Shown piece after piece: positions 8,028 through 16,956 of a DNA stretch of 64,000 bases; position 1 is the stretch's first letter, and the number at the start of each line of letters is the position of its first letter. The notes under the pieces were generated by a model that was not told the DNA's origin, did not search any database, and saw nothing but the letters and a program-made list of their open reading frames with translations. The DNA is from Streptomyces geranii (lineage in GTDB: Bacteria > Actinomycetota > Actinomycetes > Streptomycetales > Streptomycetaceae), in assembly GCF_002954775.1 (NCBI RefSeq), contig NZ_PJME01000020.1, forward strand, positions 89,796 to 153,795, given 5' to 3'. Both the position numbers and the translations under genes were made by a program.

Positions 8028-9038
8028 ATGAAGAAGCGTGTCCTCACCACCCGTGAGAACCTGCCCGGCGACGGCCTGGACCGGCTGTCCGAGACGGTGG
8101 ACGTGGTGGCCTGGCCGGGGAGCGAGAAGCCCGGGCCGGCCGATCTCGCCGCGCTCGCGCCCGGGGTGAGCGGCGTCCTGGCCCTCGGCAACGATCCGGT
8201 GGACGGCGCCCTGCTGGACGCGGCGGGCCCCTCGCTGGAGGTCGTGTCGCTGGCCAGCATGGGGTTCGACAACGTCGACCGGGCAGCCGCCGCCGAGCGC
8301 GGCATCGTCGTCACGCACACCCCCGGTGTCCTCGCGGAGACGACCGCCGACCTCACCTTCGCGCTGATCCTCGCCGCCCGACGCAGGCTGGGCGCCGCCG
8401 GAGCGAGCCTGGCGGCGGGCTCCTGGGGACTGTTCCGGATGCACGACTACCTCGGCCTCGACGTCCACGGCGCGACCCTGGGCCTGATCGGCTACGGCCA
8501 GATCGGCCGCGCGGTGGCCCGCCGGGCCCAGGGCTTCGGCATGCGCGTCCTGCACCACGATCCGTACGCCGCCGACGACGCCCTGTCGACCTCGGTGGAC
8601 CTGGCGACGCTGCTGGCCGAGTCCGACATCGTGTCGCTGCACGTGCCGCTCACCGAGGAGACCCGGCACCTGATCTCGGCCCGCGAGCTGGCGGCGATGA
8701 AGCCCACGGCCACCCTGGTCAGCACCGCGCGCGGCGGTGTCGTCGACGAGGAGGCCCTGCTGCAGGCCGTCCGCTCGGGGCGGCTGCACTCCGCCGGGCT
8801 CGACGTCTACGAACGCGAGCCGATGGGCGCGGAGTTGTCGCCTCTGGTGGCCGAGGAGCACGTGGTCGCGCTCCCCCATATCGGGTCGGCGACCGAGGCG
8901 ACCCGGGCCGCCATGGTCGACCTGGCGGTCGACAACATCCTCGACGTCCTCGCCGGACGCCCTGCCCGGACCCCTCTCCCCGGTACTTCCGCGCTGCCGG
9001 GCGCTCCGGCCGGTGCCGGTGTGGGAATGCTGACCTGA
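8028..9038 (+). CDS. D-2-hydroxyacid dehydrogenase family protein
   Basis: A 336-residue NAD-dependent D-isomer 2-hydroxyacid dehydrogenase. The Rossmann motif is GLIGYGQIGRAVARRAQGFGM. The catalytic Arg lies in STARGGVVDEEAL, the Glu in GLDVYEREP and the His in PHIGSATEATRAAM. The closest functional group is glyoxylate/hydroxypyruvate reductase (GHRB) by motif pattern. The start ATG at 8028 has a weak purine-rich stretch, GGAGA, upstream. It follows the LysR gene by about 105 bp and precedes the MalY-like gene by 50 bp, so these two probably form a small rightward operon. Confidence 0.9.
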   Translation: MKKRVLTTRENLPGDGLDRLSETVDVVAWPGSEKPGPADLAALAPGVSGVLALGNDPVDGALLDAAGPSLEVVSLASMGFDNVDRAAAAERGIVVTHTPGVLAETTADLTFALILAARRRLGAAGASLAAGSWGLFRMHDYLGLDVHGATLGLIGYGQIGRAVARRAQGFGMRVLHHDPYAADDALSTSVDLATLLAESDIVSLHVPLTEETRHLISARELAAMKPTATLVSTARGGVVDEEALLQAVRSGRLHSAGLDVYEREPMGAELSPLVAEEHVVALPHIGSATEATRAAMVDLAVDNILDVLAGRPARTPLPGTSALPGAPAGAGVGMLT

Positions 9039-9088
9039 GTCGCAGAACCCACCTTCGGACCCGGCGTGCCCGGGGACGGGAGCGCAGC

Positions 9089-10357
9089 ATGACGGACGCC
9101 ACGCACTCGACGGCCCCCGACGACACCGAGGCCGGCCGGACGGACCCGCTCGTCCAGCTGTCCCTGGAGCAGCTGCGCAGACGCACCAGCATGAAATGGC
9201 GTACCCATCCGGAGGACGTGCTCCCGCTCTGGGTGGCGGAGATGGACGTACCGCAGGCCCCGCCCGTGGCCGAGGCGCTGCACGCGGCGATCGATCTCGG
9301 CGACACCGGGTACCCCTGCGGGAGCGCCTACGCCGAGGCGTTCGCCGGGTTCGCCGTGGAGCGCTGGAAGTGGGACGGGCTGCGGGTCGAGGACACGTCG
9401 GTGGTGCCCGACGTGATGATGGGCGCCGTCGAGGTGCTCCGGCTGGTGACCGGCCCCGGGGACGCGGTCGTCGTCTGCTCCCCGGTCTATCCGCCGTTCT
9501 ACGCCTTCGTCGCACACGACTCCCGTGCGGTCGTCGAGGCCCGCCTCGGCCCGGACCTGCGCATCGACCTGGGCGCCCTGGAGGAGGCCTTCGCCCTGGC
9601 CCGATGTCGGGGCCGCCGCGCCGCCTTTCTGCTGAGCAACCCACACAATCCGACCGGAGTCGTCCACACCCGCCAGGAACTGGAGGCCGTCGCCGCGCTG
9701 GCCCGCAAGCACGGCGTACGGGTCGTGTCGGACGAGATCCACGCCCCGCTGGTCCTGCCGGGGGCCCACTTCACCCCGTACCTCAACGTCCCCGGCGCCG
9801 AGAACGCGTTCGCGCTGGCCTCGGCCTCCAAGGCGTGGAACCTCGCCGGGCTGAAGGCCGCCCTGGCGATCGCGGGCCCCGAGGCCGCCGACGAACTCCG
9901 GCTGCTGCCCGAGGAGGTGGGCCACGGACCCAGTCACCTGGGGGTCATCGCCCACACGGCGGCGTTCCGCGAGGGCGGGGCCTGGCTGGACGAACTGCTC
10001 CTCGGTCTCGACGCCAACCGGCACCTGCTGGGCCGACTGCTCGCCGAACACCTCCCCGAGGTGCGCTACCACGCACCCCAGGGCACCTATCTGGCCTGGC
10101 TGGACTGCACCCGGCTGCGAATCGACGACGCCAGGTACAACGGGGGCGATGGGGACGCCACCGGTCCCGGCGTGGTGAGCGACCTGGCCGGCCCCGCCCG
10201 GATGTTCCTCGACGAGGCCCGGGTCGCCCTCAGCTCCGGGCATGTCTTCGGCTCCGGGGGCGAGGGCTGCGTACGCCTCAACTTCGCGACGACTCCGGCG
10301 GTTCTGCGCGAGGCGGTGACCAGAATGGGGCGGGCGGTACGGGCCCGTCGGCCATGA
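9089..10357 (+). CDS. MalY/PatB-family PLP aminotransferase / cystathionine beta-lyase
   Basis: A 422-residue fold-type I PLP enzyme. The N terminus RRTSMKWRTHPEDVLPLWVAEMD is diagnostic for the MalY/PatB group, which has C-S beta-lyase activity. Other marks are SNPHNPTG, DEIHAPLVLPGA and the PLP lysine in SASKAWNLAGLK. It is convergent with the M23 peptidase gene, with only 3 bp between their stop codons. It follows the hydroxyacid dehydrogenase in the same direction. The likely reaction is pyridoxal-dependent beta-elimination of a sulfur amino acid; the physiological substrate is unknown. Confidence 0.88.
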   Translation: MTDATHSTAPDDTEAGRTDPLVQLSLEQLRRRTSMKWRTHPEDVLPLWVAEMDVPQAPPVAEALHAAIDLGDTGYPCGSAYAEAFAGFAVERWKWDGLRVEDTSVVPDVMMGAVEVLRLVTGPGDAVVVCSPVYPPFYAFVAHDSRAVVEARLGPDLRIDLGALEEAFALARCRGRRAAFLLSNPHNPTGVVHTRQELEAVAALARKHGVRVVSDEIHAPLVLPGAHFTPYLNVPGAENAFALASASKAWNLAGLKAALAIAGPEAADELRLLPEEVGHGPSHLGVIAHTAAFREGGAWLDELLLGLDANRHLLGRLLAEHLPEVRYHAPQGTYLAWLDCTRLRIDDARYNGGDGDATGPGVVSDLAGPARMFLDEARVALSSGHVFGSGGEGCVRLNFATTPAVLREAVTRMGRAVRARRP

Positions 10358-10360
10358 CGG

Positions 10361-11401
10361 TCAGCCGGAGGTCGCCAGCCACGGCTGCGGGTCGGCGTAG
10401 TAGCCGTCGTAGATCACCTCGAAGTGCAGGTGCGGCCCGGTGGAGAGGCCGGTGGACCCGACCTGGCCGATCGTGGCACCGCCGGACACCGTCTGGCCGC
10501 CGGTGACGCCGAGCGCGGACAGATGGCTGTACGTCGTCTCCAGCCGCTTGCCCTCGATGGTGCCGTGGTCGATGACGACGCGATTGCCGTACGCCTTGGT
10601 GTAGGCGGCGAAGACCACCTGCCCGGCGCGGGCGGCGAACACCGGGGCGCCCTGGGGTGCGGCGAAGTCCACGCCGGTGTGCAGCTTGGTCACGCCGGTG
10701 AGGGGGTGCTGGCGTGACCCGTAGGGGGAGGTGATGACGAGTGTGCTCACGGGGGCGGTGAGGATCGCGTCCGCCGGTCCGCCGCCCGTCACGGGTTCCT
10801 GGTCGAAGGTCTCGTAGCGCGGGAGGAGTCCCTTGACCTCGGCGAGGTAGGTCCGGGCACCGGCGGGCACGCGTCCCGCTTCGGTGACCTCGCGGATTCC
10901 CACGGCGTACGCGGCGAGCGTGAGGTCCACCAGTTCGCCGTTGACGGTGCCCTCGGTCCTGAGGTCGGTGATCTGCCGGGCGAGGGAGCAGTCCTGCCGG
11001 CCGAGCGCCATGATGGCGTCGGCCTCGTCGCGCGGTGAGGAGGTGCCGTTGCCGTCGTCGTCCTTGCCCCAGGTCCGCCACTGGGCGGCGGTGAAGCCCG
11101 CGATGCCCTGCTCGCCGGTGAGTTCACCGGTGTCGTCGCGCCAGCCGGTGAGCTGGTCGATCTGGGCGGCCAGCACGGACGGGGTGACGACGGTGCAGGC
11201 GGCGGCCTTGCGCAGCCAGGGCCCGTAGGTGTCGTTGACGCCGCTCGCGACGCTCTGCCGCGAGTCCGTGTTCGACGTCTCGCCGCCGGGCAGGCCACCC
11301 ATCAGGGCGAGCGCGCCCGCGCCGACGGCAAGGGTCAGCAGACACGGCAGCACCATCAGGGTGAAGAAACCGGGGCCACGCCGACGGGGTTCGTCGCTCA
11401 C
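10361..11401 (-). CDS. M23-family peptidoglycan endopeptidase with N-terminal membrane anchor
   Basis: A 346-residue exported protein. A hydrophobic segment at about residues 14-36 acts as a signal anchor. Residues 55-190 resemble a lytic-transglycosylase/lysozyme-like helper domain (GIAGFTAAQWRTWG, ADAIMALGRQDC). The C-terminal LytM/M23 domain has the zinc motif HTGVDF (H-x3-D) and HLHFE (H-x-H). It probably cleaves peptidoglycan cross-links outside the membrane. It is convergent with the MalY gene. The combination of a transglycosylase-like region with M23 is common in Streptomyces. Confidence 0.88.
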   Translation of the reverse strand: MSDEPRRRGPGFFTLMVLPCLLTLAVGAGALALMGGLPGGETSNTDSRQSVASGVNDTYGPWLRKAAACTVVTPSVLAAQIDQLTGWRDDTGELTGEQGIAGFTAAQWRTWGKDDDGNGTSSPRDEADAIMALGRQDCSLARQITDLRTEGTVNGELVDLTLAAYAVGIREVTEAGRVPAGARTYLAEVKGLLPRYETFDQEPVTGGGPADAILTAPVSTLVITSPYGSRQHPLTGVTKLHTGVDFAAPQGAPVFAARAGQVVFAAYTKAYGNRVVIDHGTIEGKRLETTYSHLSALGVTGGQTVSGGATIGQVGSTGLSTGPHLHFEVIYDGYYADPQPWLATSG

Positions 11402-11522
11402 TCAGCGGGCCGTCGCGGGCAGCAACTCGTACGCACGTACGGACGCTAGCGCGGCAGCCACCGAAGATCACCGGCAACAGAGGCAGCCGCCAAGGCAACA
11501 CGAGCGTCCACAAGGGCAGACC

Positions 11523-11600
11523 TAAGGGGCGCGGGGCTGTATCGATGTGCGGCTCCGCCGCGGGGCGCGACCAACCCCCACCGCCCGCAGCCGAACGAAC
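11523..11600. repeat. Streptomyces intergenic repeat with nested dyads (copy 1)
   Basis: A GC-rich element beginning AGGGGCGCGGGGCTGT and including GCGGCTCCGCCGC and a terminal CCAACCCCCACCG. A second copy occurs at 20382-20456 with the same order of blocks. The outer GGGG/CCCC and inner GCGGC/GCCGC arms can fold into a cruciform. It lies at the end of the leftward TPR gene and may act as a transcript 3' end. Confidence 0.65.
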
Positions 11601-11613
11601 TACCCATCCAGCC

Positions 11614-13278
11614 TCAGCAACACCCGACGTCCAACCGGCAAAAGCACGAAGCCTCGATCGGAACGTCCGCGACCGCGACCGCGATCTTCAACTGCTGCGC
11701 GACGATCCGCGCCTCCCCCACCTTGCCCAGCCGAACCAGACACTCGTGGAACCCGTGCAGCGCCCAGACATTGCCGGGATGCTGCACCGCACGCGGCAGC
11801 GTGTCGTCGAGCCCGAGGTCGGCCCGATACACCGCCTCCGCCTCAGCCACCCTCCCCTGTTCCAGCAGCAGCGCCCCGTACGCGTGCCGGGTCGGCTGCA
11901 TCCACCCCCACGGCTCGTCGTAGGGCAGGTTGTCGTCCAGGGCGATCGACCGCTCCAGCGCCGCGAAGGCCACCTCGTGGTTGCCCTTGCGGTACTCCAG
12001 CTCACCGTCGAGCATCGCCGAGGCGACGGCGAGGATGTCGGCGCAGGTGTTGTTGAACAGCATCCGGGTCTCCGGGACCCGGCCGGCCGCCGCGCGGAAC
12101 AGTTCGCGTTCGGCCTCCGCCTCGACCGTGCGGCCGGTGGCGGAGAGGGCGACCCCTCGGGCGTACCGGATCATGGCGGTGGTGACGCAGTACAGCGACG
12201 GGTCGGCGGGCAGCGGCAGTCGGAGGATGTCCGCCCAGCGGCCGAAGCGGATCAGCACATGGACGCGCATGGCGAGGAAGCCCTCCAGCCAGTCGGCCAT
12301 CGGCGGGCTCTGCACCCGCAGCAGTTCCTCCGGGATGGACGCCTCCAGCTGTGCGGCGGCCTCCAGTGCGGTCGCGGACTGGCCCAGGAACATCGCGCCG
12401 TAGATCTTGAAGTGGTGGTTGTGCGACCGGTAGAGGGTGTAGAAGTTCATCGCGCCGGACCGCTCGCGGAACTTCTCGTCGGCGGCGATCGCCGCGCTGT
12501 TGTCCGCGACGACGCGCCGGTAGTCGCCGCAGAGGACGTCCAGGTGGGTGGGCATGTGCTGGAGGTGCCCGGCGTCGGGGACCAGGCCGCGCAGCCGGTC
12601 GGCGGCGGGCAGGGCGGTCTCCGGGGTGGCCGACATCTCCATCAGGTGGATGTAGAGGTGCAGGAGGCCCGGGTGGCGCGAGCCCGCGTCGGTCGCGATC
12701 GCCCGCTCCAGGACCGCCTTCGCGGCGAGGGTACGGGAGCCTTCGGCGGGCTCTCCGGTGCGTACGTCCCACAGCTGCCAGGGGGTCAGGTTCATCAGCG
12801 CGTCGGCGTACAGGGTCGCGATGTCGAGGTCGTCGGGGGCGAGTTCGTACACCGCGCGCATGCTGTCGGCGTAGGGCTCGTTCCAGACCGAGCAGTCCTC
12901 GACGGCCTCCGCCTGCGGGTAACGGGCGCGCAGGGCGTCGATCAGGGCCTGTTCGACGGGGGTGGCACCGGCCGTCGCCGCCTTGCGACGGGCGAGTTCG
13001 ACGGCGGCGTGGGTGCGGGCGACGGTCGTCGTGAGGTCCTCGCCGTCGAAGGACTCCCAGGGCTTGTTGTAGTTGGGGCCGAGGGCGTAGGCGATGCCCC
13101 AGTGGGCCATGGCGCAGTCGGGGTCCGCCGCGACGGCGGCCTCGAAGCAGGCGACGGCCTCCTCGTGGTGGAAGCCGTACGTCCACACCAGGCCCCGGTC
13201 GAACCACTGCTGAGCCTTGGCCGACGTCGTCGTCACGGTCCGCCCGTGGGTGCCGAGGTCGTAGTCGTAGTGATCCAT
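11614..13278 (-). CDS. Tetratricopeptide-repeat protein
   Basis: A 554-residue soluble protein rich in TPR-like helix pairs. Examples are WFDRGLVWTYGFHHEEAVACFEAAVAADPDCAMAHWG near the N terminus and VAFAALERSIALDDNLPYDEPWGW and AEAVYRADLGLD near the C terminus. It has no signal peptide or membrane segment. The family is widespread in actinobacteria and proteobacteria as an uncharacterised tetratricopeptide protein, and no enzymatic motif is visible. It is divergent from the downstream methyltransferase gene. The ATG at 13278 gives a coherent start, MDHYDYDLGTHGRTV. Confidence 0.85.
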   Translation of the reverse strand: MDHYDYDLGTHGRTVTTTSAKAQQWFDRGLVWTYGFHHEEAVACFEAAVAADPDCAMAHWGIAYALGPNYNKPWESFDGEDLTTTVARTHAAVELARRKAATAGATPVEQALIDALRARYPQAEAVEDCSVWNEPYADSMRAVYELAPDDLDIATLYADALMNLTPWQLWDVRTGEPAEGSRTLAAKAVLERAIATDAGSRHPGLLHLYIHLMEMSATPETALPAADRLRGLVPDAGHLQHMPTHLDVLCGDYRRVVADNSAAIAADEKFRERSGAMNFYTLYRSHNHHFKIYGAMFLGQSATALEAAAQLEASIPEELLRVQSPPMADWLEGFLAMRVHVLIRFGRWADILRLPLPADPSLYCVTTAMIRYARGVALSATGRTVEAEAERELFRAAAGRVPETRMLFNNTCADILAVASAMLDGELEYRKGNHEVAFAALERSIALDDNLPYDEPWGWMQPTRHAYGALLLEQGRVAEAEAVYRADLGLDDTLPRAVQHPGNVWALHGFHECLVRLGKVGEARIVAQQLKIAVAVADVPIEASCFCRLDVGCC

Positions 13279-13487
13279 CCGAGTTCTCCCGGTCTCCCGC
13301 TCCGCCCAGCCCTGTCCGGCGAGAGTAGAGGCCGCCGCCCGCCCGCGGCAGCACCCGTTCCGTCCGCCTCGGGCCCTGTCCCGGAGAGGCCGGTCATAAG
13401 ATCACCCTCGTAGGCGCGGACGATGTTGACGGCCCGGGTGCGGGCCAACGTCCGTGCGGGGTGCGGGCAGTGACGAGAGGAAGCGAC

Positions 13488-14303
13488 GTGAGCGAGCAGG
13501 GCGGTACGTCAGCAGAGGGACGCGGTCGGCTGGACACCTCGGTGGCCCACAACGCGCGGGTGTGGAACTACTGGATCGGCGGCAAGGACAACTACGTCGT
13601 CGACCAGGGCGTCGGCGACCACATCGACGCCATGTTCCCGCTGATCCGCAGCGTGGCCCGCGCGGACCGCGCCTTCCTCGGGCGCGCCGTGCGGTTCCTG
13701 GTCACCGAGCGGGGCGTGCGGCAGTTCCTGGACATCGGGACGGGGCTGCCGACGGTGGACAACACGCATGAGATCGCCCAGCGGATCGCGCCCGAGTCGC
13801 GGATCGTGTACGTCGACAACGACCCGATCGTGCTCGCGCACGCCCGTACGCTGCTCACCGGCACCCGCGAGGGTGCCACCGACTACATCGACGCGGACGT
13901 CCACGACCCGGACGCCATCGTCGCCCGTGCCGCGCAGACCCTCGACTTCGAGCGGCCCGTCGCCGTGATGATGCTCGGCATCCTCAACTTCGTGCTCGAC
14001 ACCGCCAAGGCGCGGGACATCGTGCGCCGGGTCATGGCGGCGGTGCCCTCGGGGAGCTTCCTCGTCCTGACGCACCCGACGACCGACTCGGAGCTGGGCG
14101 GCGAGGGCAACATCGAGGCGATGAAGTTCTGGAACGAGAACGCCACCCCGCCGATCACCGCCCGCCCCCGAGAAGAGGTCGCCGCTTTCTTCGAGGGCCT
14201 GGACCTGCTCGACCCGGGGCTCGTCTCCTGTGCGCACTGGCGTCCCGAGGACGACTCCGCGGGCGCTCTTCCGCAATTCGGCGCCGTCGCCCTGAAGCCC
14301 TGA
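13488..14303 (+). CDS. SAM-dependent methyltransferase, DUF574 / Methyltransf_19 family
   Basis: A 271-residue S-adenosyl methyltransferase of the family greatly expanded in Streptomyces. Hallmarks are HNARVWNYWIGGKDNYVVD near the N terminus, FLDIGTGLPT (SAM motif I), VYVDNDPIVLAHA (motif II acidic loop) and VAVMMLGILNFV. The GTG at 13488 is chosen because GAGAGGAAG lies just upstream. The substrates of this family are unknown. It lies about 400 bp upstream of the graspetide pair but looks like a separate transcription unit, and it is not the isoaspartyl-type methyltransferase normally found with graspetides. Confidence 0.9.
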   Translation: MSEQGGTSAEGRGRLDTSVAHNARVWNYWIGGKDNYVVDQGVGDHIDAMFPLIRSVARADRAFLGRAVRFLVTERGVRQFLDIGTGLPTVDNTHEIAQRIAPESRIVYVDNDPIVLAHARTLLTGTREGATDYIDADVHDPDAIVARAAQTLDFERPVAVMMLGILNFVLDTAKARDIVRRVMAAVPSGSFLVLTHPTTDSELGGEGNIEAMKFWNENATPPITARPREEVAAFFEGLDLLDPGLVSCAHWRPEDDSAGALPQFGAVALKP

Positions 14304-14699
14304 ACGCCGGGTCGCGCAAAGCGGGGGCAAGGGCCGGGGACAAGCGGGGGACAGTCATTCCACAGGCTGTTTTCGGCCCCTTATTCATTTGCGGGCGGCG
14401 GCAATTGGTATGTGAGTTCCGCAACACCTGAACTACTGGCCGCGTCGAGCGGTCAACTCAACGTAACGGATACTTTTCGGGAGTGGCCCATTCCGTACGG
14501 AAGTGGTGGTTCGGAACCTCACTGTTCCCTCAGTTCCCGCTCGTGGTGAGCTGGCAGGATGCGGTTGCGTGGAACGTGAGGCAACCATTCACTCGTTCGA
14601 TTCGTATAACTCCTTGGAGGCGGGGCACGGTGGACGGGACAGTAATACCGGAGCACCACCGTCCACTTGACCGACGTCGTCGCCGATCGAGGAGATGCG
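14304..14699. promoter_or_regulatory. 400-bp leader/promoter region of the graspetide locus
   Basis: There is no credible gene here. It holds a perfect 12-bp palindrome TTCCGTACGGAA (14491-14502), a possible -10 TATAAC at 14605-14610, and an 8-bp inverted repeat GTGGACGG/CCGTCCAC (14630-14637 and 14659-14666) that could form a hairpin in the tgmA leader. A GGAG ribosome-binding site precedes the ATG at 14700. Regulatory meaning is inferred. Confidence 0.4.
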
Positions 14700-14891
14700 A
14701 TGCAGCTGTTCGTTCTGAACTACGCACGCCCGGCTGAGCAGTTGGAGGTGAGCACACCGTACAGCTACGACTGCGGACAGCAGTTGAATGTGCTCCCCGG
14801 TGGGCGGATTGCCGCTCACGACCATGCCGTGATGCGCGAATTCGGAGCCACTACGTCGACGGCGGGTTCCAAGACTCACTTCGACGACTGA
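14700..14891 (+). CDS. tgmA: Putative ATP-grasp-modified RiPP precursor (graspetide)
   Basis: A 63-residue peptide starting MQLFVLNYARPAEQLEVS. It contains the conserved leader block TPYSYDCGQQLN that marks ATP-grasp target precursors (TIGR04186-like), then a linker and a C-terminal core TTSTAGSKTHFDD. The core has Thr/Ser/Lys nucleophiles and two Asp, suited to omega-ester or amide cross-links. The ATG at 14700 has GGAG about 7 nt upstream; a longer in-frame start 33 bp earlier is less likely. It is followed 16 bp later by its maturase. Precursor identity rests on the leader motif and the neighbour. Confidence 0.85.
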   Translation: MQLFVLNYARPAEQLEVSTPYSYDCGQQLNVLPGGRIAAHDHAVMREFGATTSTAGSKTHFDD

Positions 14892-14907
14892 ACATGGATC
14901 TGACGCG

Positions 14908-15894
14908 ATGACGGTCCTGGTTCTGACGTCCGAAGAGGATGTGACGGCGGATCTCGTGGTGGCCAGGCTGAACGGCTCCGGGATTCCCGTGGTCAGGCTC
15001 GATCCCGCCGAGCTGCCCGGTGATGTCGCCCTGTCCGGCGAGTATGTGCACGGTGCGTTCCGCGGGCATCTGTCCGTCGGCGGACGGCTGGTGAGCATGG
15101 GCGGGCTGCGGTCCGTGTGGGTGCGGCGGCCCGGGGTGCCGGGGGCGCGGGCCGCCGAGCCGTCGGGCTGGCTCACCGAGGAGGCCTCGCAGGCCTTCTA
15201 CGGCATGCTGCGGGGGATCGGCGCACGCTGGATGAACCACCCCGACGCCGCCCGCCGGGCCCGGCACAAGCCCTGGCAGCTCCATCTCGCCCAGCGCAGC
15301 CGGCTGCCCGTACCGGCGACGCTGATCACCACCTTCCCGCAGGCCGCCCGTGACTTCTCGCAGCGCTACCCCGACCTGGTCGTCAAGCCCGTCTCCGGTT
15401 CGCATCCGCAGGAGCCGCCCAGGGTGGTGCCGACGAGCCGGGTGGCGCCCGGGGTCGACTTCACCGCCGTCGCCTTCGGGCCCACGCTGCTGCAGCGCCG
15501 GGTCGACAAGCGGGCCGACATCCGCCTCACGGCGGTGGGCCCCCGCATCCTGGCCGCCCGCAAGGCCGTCGCGCCGGACGCGCACCCCGACGACGTGGAC
15601 GTCCGCTTCGCACCCTCGGACGAGCCCTGGCGGCCGGTGGAGGTCCCGGCACGGATCACCGAGGCCGTGCACCGGTACCTACGGGAGGCCGAACTCGCCT
15701 ACGGCGCCTTCGACTTCGCCGAGGACGCCGACGGAATCTGGTGGTTCCTCGAATGCAACCAGTCGGGCCAGTTCGGTTTCATAGAGATGGACACCGGCCA
15801 GCCGATCGCCCACGCGGTCGCCGACTGGCTGGCCCAGGAGAGCCCGGACGACGACAGGTCGGGGCAGGCGCACGGTCCACCGGGGTGCCCCTGA
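14908..15894 (+). CDS. tgmB: ATP-grasp ribosomal peptide maturase (GRASP_SAV_5884 type)
   Basis: A 328-residue ATP-grasp ligase of the MvdD/PsnB-related maturase class. It has an N-terminal pre-ATP-grasp domain (VLVLTSEEDVTADLVVARL), ATP-binding PDLVVKPVSGSH, a central LLQRRVDKRADIRLTAVG, and the C-terminal metal/phosphate motif FDFAEDADGIWWFLECNQSGQFGFIE with the E-x-N pair. It should form side-chain ester or amide links in the tgmA product using ATP. No methyltransferase partner (tgmC type) follows. The next gene is rpmF, 120 bp downstream behind its own operator. Confidence 0.9.
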   Translation: MTVLVLTSEEDVTADLVVARLNGSGIPVVRLDPAELPGDVALSGEYVHGAFRGHLSVGGRLVSMGGLRSVWVRRPGVPGARAAEPSGWLTEEASQAFYGMLRGIGARWMNHPDAARRARHKPWQLHLAQRSRLPVPATLITTFPQAARDFSQRYPDLVVKPVSGSHPQEPPRVVPTSRVAPGVDFTAVAFGPTLLQRRVDKRADIRLTAVGPRILAARKAVAPDAHPDDVDVRFAPSDEPWRPVEVPARITEAVHRYLREAELAYGAFDFAEDADGIWWFLECNQSGQFGFIEMDTGQPIAHAVADWLAQESPDDDRSGQAHGPPGCP

Positions 15895-15946
15895 GGCTCA
15901 ACGCCGCCGCCTGTACGTTCCGTTCATCCTCGGCCAGGGCGGCACC

Positions 15947-15975
15947 GATCCCATTGTTAATGGGATCCATTTTCA
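15947..15975. promoter_or_regulatory. Palindrome and Zur-like box upstream of rpmF
   Basis: A perfect 9-3-9 inverted repeat (GATCCCATT, gtt, AATGGGATC; 15947-15967) overlaps a sequence TGGGATCCATTTTCA (15961-15975). The latter matches the Streptomyces Zur consensus TGAAAATGATTTTCA at 10 of 15 positions, with a perfect right half ATTTTCA. It lies 40-68 bp before the ATG of the cysteine-free L32 gene. Zur control of such paralogues is well established, so this is the likely repressor site. Confidence 0.6.
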
Positions 15976-16014
15976 TGTAGCGTCCTGTCTCGCTTGCCAA
16001 CCGAGGAGGACCCC

Positions 16015-16179
16015 ATGGCCGTTCCCAAGCGGAAGATGTCCCGCAGCAACACCCGTCACCGCCGCGCCCAGTGGAAGGCGACCACCACCCAGCTGGTGCC
16101 GGTCACCGTCGACGGGGTCGCGCACATGGTGCCGCAGCGGCTGGTCAAGGCGTACGAGCGCGGGCTGATCCAGCCCTGA
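16015..16179 (+). CDS. rpmF: 50S ribosomal protein L32, Zn-independent (C-) paralogue
   Basis: A 54-residue basic protein starting MAVPKRKMSRSNTRHRRAQW, which is the bL32 N terminus. It contains no cysteine at all, so the zinc ribbon of the normal (C+) L32 is absent. Such paralogues replace the zinc-binding protein during zinc limitation. The ATG at 16015 follows GAGGAGG. The Zur-like site upstream supports derepression under zinc starvation. It is convergent with the DUF1980/permease pair, whose last stop lies 15 bp beyond. Confidence 0.93.
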   Translation: MAVPKRKMSRSNTRHRRAQWKATTTQLVPVTVDGVAHMVPQRLVKAYERGLIQP

Positions 16180-16194
16180 CCGGGACCGGGCGCC

Positions 16195-16956
16195 TCAGTT
16201 GTTCCAGCTCTCGTCGTACGGGTCGCGCGGCGTCGGCACCGGCTTCGCCTCGGTGATGTCGAAGAACGGGATGAGGCCCTTGTTCACCGGGTCCTTGGTC
16301 CGCTTCGCGGTGTAGGTACCGGTGAGTTCGAGCCAGCTGTCAGGTTGCAGCACCGGGGGAATCTTGCCCGTCAGACCCACCTTGACGGGCTGGGCGTCGG
16401 CTGCACAGCAGTTGAGGGCCATCCGGACGAGATACGGGGTGCCCTTGCTGTCGAGCGCGACGAACCCGGTGATCGCGATCCGCCGGCCGCCCAGCGAGCG
16501 CCCGTGGTCGTAGGCGGCCCGGCCCGCGTAGTCGACCAGGCTGAGGCGTACGGGGTCGCCGGAGGGCAGCGGCGCGTAGGCCAGCGGCTTCTGGAGGGCC
16601 GTACCCGTGCGCAGGGCGCTGTAGGAGCCGAGGGCGGGCGGGGCGACCAGGATCAGCGCCAGCAGGGGCAGGACCAGGAGCCAGGAGACCCGCGGTTCAC
16701 GGTGGACGTGACCGTGGCCGTCGCGGTCATGGCCGTCTTCGTGGCCCTCCTCAACCTCCCTGTCCGAGCCGGTGCTTGAGCGTTTCCGCTCGTACCAGAC
16801 CGTCGCCAGCGCGGCCACGATCAGGACGACACCGGCGCCGACGACCAGCGGCTGGAGCCCCGCCTTGACGTACCGGAGATAGAGGTCGGTGGTGCCGGCG
16901 TGCACCATCGCGCCGCCGACCAGGAACAGGACGACCGCCTGTGCCTGCCGGTTCAC
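16195..16956 (-). CDS. TIGR03943-family putative permease subunit (DUF1980)
   Basis: A 253-residue protein starting with GTG at 16956. Two N-terminal hydrophobic segments come first. A His/Asp/Glu-rich cytoplasmic or linker stretch follows (EEGHEDGHDRDGHGHVHRE, about residues 70-90), then a third membrane segment and a C-terminal OB-like domain with FVALDSKGTPYLVRMALNCCAADAQPV. The Cys-Cys and His-rich stretch suggest metal interaction. Its GTGA start overlaps the stop of the upstream permease gene, the usual two-gene partner. Function in metal or thiol export is suspected for the family but not proven. Confidence 0.88.
   Translation of the reverse strand: MNRQAQAVVLFLVGGAMVHAGTTDLYLRYVKAGLQPLVVGAGVVLIVAALATVWYERKRSSTGSDREVEEGHEDGHDRDGHGHVHREPRVSWLLVLPLLALILVAPPALGSYSALRTGTALQKPLAYAPLPSGDPVRLSLVDYAGRAAYDHGRSLGGRRIAITGFVALDSKGTPYLVRMALNCCAADAQPVKVGLTGKIPPVLQPDSWLELTGTYTAKRTKDPVNKGLIPFFDITEAKPVPTPRDPYDESWNN

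Noticed and set aside
13488..14303. DUF574 methyltransferase as the graspetide methyltransferase
   Set aside because: Its motifs are those of Methyltransf_19, not the isoaspartyl methyltransferase type, and 400 bp with no overlap separate it from tgmA.
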